NCBI RefSeq assembly: GCF_008017805.1
Contig: NZ_VRTT01000007.1
Span: 62,001 to 126,000 of the forward strand
From: Paenibacillus sp. N3.4
GTDB taxonomy: Bacteria; Bacillota; Bacilli; Paenibacillales; NBRC-103111
Direction of reading: 5' to 3'
DNA: 64,000 nucleotides
The notes below the pieces were generated by a model that was given only the letters and a program-made list of their open reading frames with translations, was not told the origin of the DNA and did no database searches. Shown piece after piece: positions 58,105 through 64,000 of the stretch; position 1 is the first letter of the stretch, and each line of letters opens with the position of its first letter. Position numbers and translations under genes: made by a program.

Positions 58105-59757
58105 ATGAATAACATTGACTCGGAGTGGGCTGAGTCCCACTATCCGTATTATATGGCTGATCGTATTCAGTCGCTGTACAGCACGTCGAATATACCAATA
58201 TATAAGATTAATGAGAGTGTAACAGTGCTTATTGCGATTGCAGGCGGCCAGGGCATCCTTAGAATCAATGATCAAACCTACGAGCTCGCGCAAGGGACCG
58301 TCATCCTAATCCCAGCGCATAGTCATGCCGCTTTAATTACAAATAACCTGAAGCCGATTCATGCTTATAAGCTTTTGATCAGTACCCGAGAGCAGGTGGG
58401 GCCTCTGCCTGCAGGCGCAATGGTGCGGAAAAGCGGGGTAGCTTCCACGCCGAATACGCTATTCTTCCCTAATGAACCTGCGATTGTGGCCCATGTCGAG
58501 GAACTTTATATTCATCGTTTACCCGCTCGTGAAATCCGCCATGTGCAGAATCAAATGTTGTTTCACCAAATCATTCTCCAATTGCTGGAGAAGCAGGATA
58601 GCAAGTATGTTGCCAATGAGCAGCCATCCATGGAACGAAGCATAATTTACTTAGAAAACCACTTTAGCGAAAAAATAACGCGTGAGCAGTTGGCAGCAAT
58701 GGCTGGGGTAAGCCGATCGCACTACTCAATCCTTTTCAAGCAGCTCACTGGATTTTCACCTAATGAATACATGTCACGACTGCGCATCCACAGAGCCAAA
58801 GAGCTATTAATAAGTGAACCAGGCACCCTCAGGGAGATTGCGCTGAAGGTAGGTTATAAGGATGAATTTTATCTCAGCCGTCGTTTCAAGCAGCAGACAG
58901 GTGCATCACCTTCAGGCTATAACCGCGGATCATTTCAGCGAGTGGCTGTCATGCTTACACCATATGCCAGCCATCTGCTGTTGCTTGGTTTGGAACCTGC
59001 TGTCACCATTTCAGAAAGCAGTGAGTATGTGAGTACTTCTGACTTGCAGGCGCCTCAAACGATGATGTTTATCCATACAAACAGCTCGGTAGAGCAGGTG
59101 AAGTCGGCATTGCTTGATACCCATATCGAGTTGATTATTGCAGCCAAACAGCATTTGCTCCAATATGGGCTGAATCCTGAGCATTTACGGGCGGTAGCGC
59201 CTATTTTTGAAATATCTTGGATAGAAATGGGTTGGAAAGATCACCTGCGTCTTATTGCCCATGCGATTCAACGGAGTGATCGGGCAGAACAATGGCTGGC
59301 CGCTTTTGAAAAAGAAGAACAGGCAGCTCGTTCACTTGTGCAAAAAAGCGCAGTCGCTAATGAAATTCTAACGATCTTGGTTATTAAACCGGACGAGCTG
59401 CTTGTTTATGGATCACGAAATGTCGGATATGTGATATATCAATCCCTAGGACTACAGCCTCCTGAAAGGATAGAGCGGGAAATGAATAGGCTTGGTGATC
59501 AATTCCATTCCCTTCCCATCGAGCTATCAGAGCTCGCAGATTATGCGGGTACGCGGTTCCTGATTGTTGTGTTTCCGGATGTAAAAGGTTCCACCGCACA
59601 TTCAAAAAGGGTGTTCGAATCCCCCTATTGGAAAGACCTTACTGCCGTTCAGCAGGACTGTGTTCATCTGCTTGACAAGAATGAATGGGTGCCTTACAAC
59701 CCGGTTTCCATTCGCTTACAGCTTCAACGCGCTCTAGCTTTATTTATAGGCAACTAA
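58105..59757 (+). CDS. btr: AraC regulator fused to siderophore-binding domain (Btr-like)
   Basis: 550 residues from ATG 58105, behind GGAGGG. A cupin-like N-terminus (~30-90, RINDQTYELAQGTVILIPAH) is followed by an AraC double helix-turn-helix (~175-275, EQLAAMAGVSRSHYSILFKQ and KDEFYLSRRFKQQTG). A FecB/TroA-like substrate-binding domain follows (~285-545, beginning RVAVMLTPYASHLLLLGLEP). This fusion is the layout of B. subtilis Btr, which senses bacillibactin and activates feuABC. The Feu-like genes directly downstream support the same role, with a similar siderophore as ligand (inference). Confidence 0.9.
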   Translation: MNNIDSEWAESHYPYYMADRIQSLYSTSNIPIYKINESVTVLIAIAGGQGILRINDQTYELAQGTVILIPAHSHAALITNNLKPIHAYKLLISTREQVGPLPAGAMVRKSGVASTPNTLFFPNEPAIVAHVEELYIHRLPAREIRHVQNQMLFHQIILQLLEKQDSKYVANEQPSMERSIIYLENHFSEKITREQLAAMAGVSRSHYSILFKQLTGFSPNEYMSRLRIHRAKELLISEPGTLREIALKVGYKDEFYLSRRFKQQTGASPSGYNRGSFQRVAVMLTPYASHLLLLGLEPAVTISESSEYVSTSDLQAPQTMMFIHTNSSVEQVKSALLDTHIELIIAAKQHLLQYGLNPEHLRAVAPIFEISWIEMGWKDHLRLIAHAIQRSDRAEQWLAAFEKEEQAARSLVQKSAVANEILTILVIKPDELLVYGSRNVGYVIYQSLGLQPPERIEREMNRLGDQFHSLPIELSELADYAGTRFLIVVFPDVKGSTAHSKRVFESPYWKDLTAVQQDCVHLLDKNEWVPYNPVSIRLQLQRALALFIGN

Positions 59758-59830
59758 TAGTCCAAGTCTATTTTCAAACAAAAAGGCATGGTTAGGCACA
59801 TGATGGACACCTATAATAAGGATTACAAAT

Positions 59831-59849
59831 GCGAATGATTATCATAATC
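59831..59849 (+). promoter_or_regulatory. Fur box
   Basis: GCGAATGATTATCATAATC matches the core of the GATAATGATTATCATTATC consensus well. It lies just after a TATAAT at 59812-59817 and about 150 bases before the first Feu-like gene. Iron repression of the transporter is expected. Confidence 0.75.
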
Positions 59850-59869
59850 AAAAGAAAGGATGGAAAAAC

Positions 59870-59883
59870 GTAATCATGATTAC
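59870..59883 (+). promoter_or_regulatory. Perfect palindrome GTAATCATGATTAC
   Basis: 14-bp perfect palindrome 20 bases after the Fur box in the feuA leader. It could be a second regulator site or an RNA fold; the Btr-like protein is a possible binder. Confidence 0.4.
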
Positions 59884-59997
59884 TCCGCTCAAATGAGGGC
59901 GATGTTGGTTACATAGGTAGAAACAATTAGTCTAAAATTAGTACATCATGCACGATATGAATATTCATTGCAGCATGAAAAGGGAGAGAGTAATGTT

Positions 59998-60924
59998 ATG
60001 AAAAAGATTTTTATTCCAATTGTACTTTTATTTGGAGTTTTATTGAGCGCTTGTGGCGCTAATAATGGTAAAGGTTCGTCCCCTGCGCCTACCTCAGACT
60101 CGAAATCAACCACATTTATGTATCAGTCCGAGAATGGACCGATTGAGGTTCCTACGCATCCTAAGCGTGTCGTTGTGCTTACCCGATTTTTAACGGGTAA
60201 CGTTATGGCACTGGATGTGCCTTTAGTCGGTGTAGACGATAAGTCTAAAAGCAATCCGCGGTTTAAAGAGAGGCTAAAAGATGTAAGTGCAGTTACAGAT
60301 GAAAGTCTTGAGAAGATCATTGAGCTGAAGCCGGATCTTATTATCGGACTTTCAAGTATTAAAAACATCGACAAATTCAACAAAATCGCTCCTACAGTCA
60401 CATATACGTATGGCAAAGTTGATTACTTAACGCAGCAGCTGGAAATTGGGAAGTTGTTGAATAAAGAAAAAGAAGCGCAAACCTGGATTGATGATTTTAA
60501 AGCCCGGGCCAAAAAAGCCGGAGCAGAAATCAAAGCGAAGGTTGGCGATAATGCAACAGTTTCAGTTATTGAGACATTCAATAAGCAATTATATGTATAT
60601 GGGTATAACTTTGGACGCGGTACCGAAATTCTCTATGGGGAAATAAAACTTGGCATGCCGGATAAAGTTAAGGAATCAACGAAATCTGACGGTTACTTTG
60701 CCGTATCGACGGAAGTTTTAAAAGATTACATGGGCGACTACGTTATTTTCAGTAAGAATGCGGATGAGAACACCTCCTTCCAGAATACAGAAACGTATAA
60801 AAACATTCCCGCTGTTAAAAACAATCGCGTCTATGAGGTCGATGCGAAGGAGTTCTACTTTAACGATCCACTGAGCTTGGATTACCAGCTAGAATTTTTC
60901 ATTAAAAGTTTTCTTGGCAAGTAG
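59998..60924 (+). CDS. feuA: Iron-siderophore binding lipoprotein (FeuA-like)
   Basis: 308 residues from ATG 59998, behind AAGGGAGAGAG. Lipobox LLSACG. FecB/TroA-type fold with PIEVPTHPKRVVVLTRFLTG near the start, KIIELKPDLIIGLSS in the middle and a C-terminal helix FNDPLSLDYQLEFF. It captures ferric siderophore outside the membrane. The two FecCD permeases follow; no ATPase is encoded here. Confidence 0.92.
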   Translation: MKKIFIPIVLLFGVLLSACGANNGKGSSPAPTSDSKSTTFMYQSENGPIEVPTHPKRVVVLTRFLTGNVMALDVPLVGVDDKSKSNPRFKERLKDVSAVTDESLEKIIELKPDLIIGLSSIKNIDKFNKIAPTVTYTYGKVDYLTQQLEIGKLLNKEKEAQTWIDDFKARAKKAGAEIKAKVGDNATVSVIETFNKQLYVYGYNFGRGTEILYGEIKLGMPDKVKESTKSDGYFAVSTEVLKDYMGDYVIFSKNADENTSFQNTETYKNIPAVKNNRVYEVDAKEFYFNDPLSLDYQLEFFIKSFLGK

Positions 60925-60972
60925 AGCTCTCAGATGTTATGGCCTATTCCATTTAAGAAAAGATGATATTGC

Positions 60973-61977
60973 ATGAAAAAAAAACGCTCTATTCCTTTCT
61001 CCTATAAGGTGTTTGGCGGCATACTGGTGTTGGTGTTGTGCTTCCTAATTGCCATGATATTCGGTGCAAAGGAAATAACGCTACATGACCTTTGGCATGC
61101 ACTGACTGCAGGTTCTTTGGATGACAACGTTCTTATCCTGCGTGAGATTCGGTTGCCGCGTGAACTGGCCGCAATTCTGATCGGATCCGCTTTTGCAATA
61201 TCCGGTGCGATCATGCAGGGGGTAACTCGCAATCCGCTGGCCGATCCAGGCTTGCTGGGCTTGACTTCAGGCGCTAATATGGCACTTGCGCTTACTTTCG
61301 TATTTCTTCCTGGACTGAACTATTTCGGCATCATGGTAGCTTGCTTTCTTGGCGCCGCTCTGGGAGCAGCTTTAGTACTCTTCCTTGGCTCGACGAGTCG
61401 AGCCAGAATGTCACCGATTCGAATCGTACTGGCCGGTGCAGCTGTTTCTGCGTTTCTGTATGCCATATCAAGTGGCGTAAGTATCGCTTTCAAGATTTCC
61501 AAGGACGTATCCATGTGGACCGCCGGGGGATTAATCGGAACGACATGGGGACAGCTCCAGACGATTGCGCCGGTTATCATCCTGGGAATCGTAGTCGCTT
61601 TGATTCTTTCTAACCAATTGACCATGCTCAGCTTGAGTGACGAGGTAGCCATCGGATTGGGGCAAAAACTCGTACAGATTAAATCTATCTTGTTCGTTCT
61701 CATTATTTTGCTTACTGGGGCATCGGTTGCGCTTGTCGGAAACATCGCATTCGTGGGATTAATGATTCCGCACATCGTCCGCATGATCGTCGGAACGGAT
61801 TATCGGTATATCCTGCCCATCTCGGCATTATCGGGAGCCAGCTTCATGCTGCTTGCCGATACGATAGGCCGCACAATCAATTCACCTTACGAGACGCCTG
61901 TAGCAGCCATCCTGGCGATGGTGGGCTTGCCCTTCTTCTTACTCGTTGTGCGTAAAGGAGGTAAAGCTCTCTCATGA
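60973..61977 (+). CDS. feuB: FecCD-type ferric-siderophore permease (FeuB-like)
   Basis: 334 residues and about nine helices. The family motifs are ISGAIMQGVTRNPLADPGLL and GLMIPHIVRMIVGTDYRYIL. The start is overlapped by no strong ribosome binding site (AAAAGATGAT). It forms the channel together with the next gene. Confidence 0.92.
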   Translation: MKKKRSIPFSYKVFGGILVLVLCFLIAMIFGAKEITLHDLWHALTAGSLDDNVLILREIRLPRELAAILIGSAFAISGAIMQGVTRNPLADPGLLGLTSGANMALALTFVFLPGLNYFGIMVACFLGAALGAALVLFLGSTSRARMSPIRIVLAGAAVSAFLYAISSGVSIAFKISKDVSMWTAGGLIGTTWGQLQTIAPVIILGIVVALILSNQLTMLSLSDEVAIGLGQKLVQIKSILFVLIILLTGASVALVGNIAFVGLMIPHIVRMIVGTDYRYILPISALSGASFMLLADTIGRTINSPYETPVAAILAMVGLPFFLLVVRKGGKALS

Positions 61978-62981
61978 CCCAGTCTGCTCTCGCGCGAAAA
62001 CAACGTCTGATCTTGCTTGTCAGCTTTGTGCTTATTATCCTTACAGCTATTTCAAGTATGGGTCTGGGATATTCTTCATTGTCTTTTGATAGGTTGATTC
62101 CTGTTCTGTTTGGTCATGGCACCTTCAAAGAAGAGTTTGTTCTGTTCGCTGTCCGATTACCAAGAATTCTGATTACGCTGTTGTCGGGGATGGCGCTTGC
62201 ATTATCCGGTTCGATTTTGCAAAGCGTTACCCGCAACGACCTAGCGGACCCGGGTATTATCGGGATAAATTCCGGAGCAGGAGTGGCTATTGCTATCTTT
62301 TTCCTGTACTTCCCGATTGCAGCTGGATCATTCATCTATGTTCTTCCGCTGGTAGCTTTCCTAGGCGCCTTAATCACTGCTGCTCTCATCTATGCATTTT
62401 CCTACAGCCGGACGCGAGGACTTGATCCTATTCGGCTTGTGTTGGTCGGGGTTGGGTTCTCCCTAGCGCTGTCGGGGATCATGATCGTAATCATTTCATC
62501 CGCTGAACGGTCGAAGGTTGATTTTATCGCGAAATGGATTGCCGGCAATATTTGGGGCACGGACTGGCCGTTCATCTGGGCGCTGCTCCCTTGGCTGATC
62601 CTGCTTATCCCATTTACCATGATCAAGTCAATACGGCTCAATATTCTCAGCTTAAGCGAGGTATCGGCCATTGGCGTCGGCTTGAATCTCGAACGTGAAC
62701 GCCTTGTCCTCATTGTGACCGCTGTTGCCGCAGCCGCATCTGCGGTATCTGTCACAGGCGGGATTGCATTCATCGGATTGATGGCTCCGCACATTGCCAA
62801 AAAGTTGGTTGGCCCGAGAAATCAGATGTTCATTCCCGTCGCGATTTTGCTTGGCGGATGGCTTCTTTTAATCTCGGACATGATCGGTCGCAATCTTATT
62901 GATCCAGATGGTATTCCCGCAGGCATCATGGTTTCGTTGATTGGTGTGCCGTATTTTGCTTATTTACTGCTAAAGAAGTAG
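61974..62981 (+). CDS. feuC: FecCD-type ferric-siderophore permease (FeuC-like)
   Basis: 335 residues, start overlapping the feuB stop (ATGA). LSGSILQSVTRNDLADPGII and GLMAPHIAKKLVGPRNQMF are the conserved stretches. It is paired with FeuB. A chromosomally distant ATPase such as YusV is expected to energise it. Confidence 0.92.
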   Translation: MTQSALARKQRLILLVSFVLIILTAISSMGLGYSSLSFDRLIPVLFGHGTFKEEFVLFAVRLPRILITLLSGMALALSGSILQSVTRNDLADPGIIGINSGAGVAIAIFFLYFPIAAGSFIYVLPLVAFLGALITAALIYAFSYSRTRGLDPIRLVLVGVGFSLALSGIMIVIISSAERSKVDFIAKWIAGNIWGTDWPFIWALLPWLILLIPFTMIKSIRLNILSLSEVSAIGVGLNLERERLVLIVTAVAAAASAVSVTGGIAFIGLMAPHIAKKLVGPRNQMFIPVAILLGGWLLLISDMIGRNLIDPDGIPAGIMVSLIGVPYFAYLLLKK

Positions 62982-63031
62982 CTCCGACGCGAAGTCAGAA
63001 AGAATACATCCAAACTTACCAGCAATATTGG

Positions 63032-63080
63032 GAAAAGTCCTGTGTCATGTGGAAGAAAATCCACCTGGGCAGGACTTTTT
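63032..63080 (+). terminator. Rho-independent terminator
   Basis: AAAAGTCCTG...CAGGACTTTTT closes the iron-uptake operon. Confidence 0.75.
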
Positions 63081-63191
63081 AACGTAAAGTGGGAGGGATA
63101 TCGTCGGCTTGAAGGGAGTACGAAAACTTTGAGAATAAAAGTTTGGTGTTTTGGATCGTTAGCCTCTTGTCGATTCAATTCGCAATAATAA

Positions 63192-63464
63192 TTACGAAAA
63201 GAACCTATTAAATAGTGGTTTATCTGGACTTGCGTATATGGGATTAATGAGACCATGTAGTTGGAATAAGGTAGGTAGACCGCATTTGGAACAATAAGCT
63301 GCCATTTCAGGGTTCAGATTTTTGCAGCCCTTTTTTAACAGACGCCCTGGTTCGTCGGAGCAGTAATTTTGTAATGGAGCACCGCAATCCGTACAATACT
63401 TAGTGTTTTCGTCAGGAACTTTAAAACAACGAACACAAGGATTAAGTTTTGATTTTTTACTCAT
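63192..63464 (-). CDS. Small double zinc-ribbon protein
   Basis: 90 residues, ATG 63464 preferred over 63476 because GGTGG lies just upstream. Four CxxC-type knuckles: CVRC, CTDC, CSD..C and CSKC, arranged as two zinc ribbons, followed by a hydrophobic C-terminus. Function unknown; such proteins often bind nucleic acid or act as membrane-linked adaptors. Confidence 0.7.
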   Translation of the reverse strand: MSKKSKLNPCVRCFKVPDENTKYCTDCGAPLQNYCSDEPGRLLKKGCKNLNPEMAAYCSKCGLPTLFQLHGLINPIYASPDKPLFNRFFS

Positions 63465-63533
63465 AACTACCACCATTAAGTTTGTTTTTTAGAATCTGTT
63501 ACATTTGAATTAATGTGAAAGTTTGTGTCCTTA

Positions 63534-63785
63534 TTATAAGGATTGGTTTTGCAGAGATGCGTTAGGTTGAACCTCATTGATAGGAGAATCCACAATATCA
63601 TTGTCGAAAACAGTTGCAACAAAGCATGCCTGAACGTTTGCACCGAACAATTGACCAGTTCCGAAATTTGACTTACCGTTTTGATTCCATCCCGGTAGAG
63701 ATACCTCACCAATGTTAATGACAGAGCCTCTATTTAAAGAATTCACATTAATGGCGCCAGCAGCTAAAGAAATGATAACAGCCAA
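63534..63785 (-). CDS. GerPA/GerPF-like spore germination protein
   Basis: 83 residues from TTG 63785, seven bases after GGGAGG. The segments AGAINVNSLNRGSVINIGE and NFGTGQLFGANV, plus DNDIVDS, resemble GerPA/GerPF proteins, which form a coat-located complex needed for germinant access. It is close to a second short gene with the same DNDIVDS motif. Confidence 0.75.
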   Translation of the reverse strand: MAVIISLAAGAINVNSLNRGSVINIGEVSLPGWNQNGKSNFGTGQLFGANVQACFVATVFDNDIVDSPINEVQPNASLQNQSL

Positions 63786-63842
63786 ACCTACACCTCCCTA
63801 TATATACATACCTGAGCGAATAACTAAACTATAGGAAATCTG

Positions 63843-64000
63843 TCACTGGGAATCATATTTATCAACATCATCGTTTTTTTGACTGATTCGTATATTCTTC
63901 GTACTATTTTCGATATTCTCGATGATTTTTTCGTCCGTTTGAAAGATAGAATCCACAATATCATTATCTAAAACAAAATTTGCGATTTTATTTAATTGGT
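63843..64000 (-). CDS. GerP-like protein, partial, start outside window
   Basis: The frame is open from the right edge to TGA at 63843-63845 and reads NFVLDNDIVDSIFQTDEKII followed by ENIENSTKNIRI. The DNDIVDS motif is the same as in the neighbouring GerP-like gene. It is the 3' end of a gene that continues beyond the window. Confidence 0.6.
   Translation of the reverse strand, partial: QLNKIANFVLDNDIVDSIFQTDEKIIENIENSTKNIRISQKNDDVDKYDSQ

Noticed and set aside
59860..59916. Short leader ORF (ATG, 18 codons) before feuA
   Set aside because: The A/G-rich stretch is directly adjacent to the ATG, leaving no usable spacing; only the palindrome inside it is kept.
1..64000. CRISPR array, tRNA, rRNA or prophage genes
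   Set aside because: No regularly spaced identical repeats with unique spacers, no cloverleaf-like or rRNA segments, and no phage structural genes were recognised by eye.

Overview
The window looks like a chromosomal segment of a spore-forming Bacillota, most likely Paenibacillus or a close relative. This rests on several gene types: sugar ABC operons without ATPase genes (LplB/YtcP type), YesM/YesN-type two-component systems, AraC regulators with membrane sensor domains, a Btr/Feu-like iron locus, a YjcZ micro-protein and GerP-like spore proteins. Ribosome binding sites are strong (AGGAGG) and TTG starts are frequent. I see no rRNA, tRNA or CRISPR array.

Layout. 1-8 kb is a patchwork. It holds the 3' part of a threonine-aldolase-like gene, a Gly-rich protein with an LSm-like segment, an intact VanR/VanS-like two-component pair, a lipoprotein and a DUF1275 membrane protein. 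These are interspersed with gene remains: a Crp/Fnr regulator, a YesM-type sensor, an RND pump and a LuxR C-terminus. 8-13.7 kb is a compact sugar-catabolic operon (class I aldolase, Gfo/Idh/MocA oxidoreductase, PfkB kinase, D-lyxose-isomerase-like cupin, DUF4432 epimerase-like protein, DeoR repressor) behind a promoter carrying three TGTTAT-N3-ATAACA operators. 14-26.7 kb holds an LplB/YtcP/solute-binding-protein transporter, an AraC membrane sensor, a 1503-residue secreted multidomain protein with an unassigned catalytic-looking core, and a GH36-like alpha-galactosidase. 27-34 kb is a second sugar transporter with two oxidoreductases and a LacI regulator, preceded by a promoter with a three-site operator array and a second promoter with a cre-like site. 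34.5-46.3 kb is a third transporter, an 1800-residue secreted clan GH-A enzyme and a YesM/YesN-type pair.

The remainder is more housekeeping-like: an ECF sigma factor with a DUF4179 anti-sigma-like partner, LrgB/LrgA, a D-2-hydroxyacid dehydrogenase, an unusual Gfo/Idh-fold protein, a YjcZ micro-gene, a CBS protein disrupted by an 8-bp tandem duplication, a YwqA/YwqB-like SNF2-SWIM pair, a Btr-like regulator with a Fur-boxed FeuABC-like iron transporter, a zinc-ribbon protein and small GerP-like spore proteins at the right edge.

How it fits together. The first and third sugar loci look like parts of one polysaccharide-utilisation programme. The two giant secreted proteins share a closely similar ~180-residue module, and the GH36 gene and the third transporter share a 16-bp upstream motif. 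Imported sugars would be processed by the oxidoreductases and the isomerase-kinase-aldolase set. None of the three transporters has its own ATPase, so a shared MsmX-type ATPase is expected.

Caveat. Six otherwise well-preserved genes are broken by single-base indels, nearly all deletions in short A or T runs, and restoring the bases gives full-length proteins. I annotate these as one CDS each. Such breaks could be sequencing errors rather than biology.
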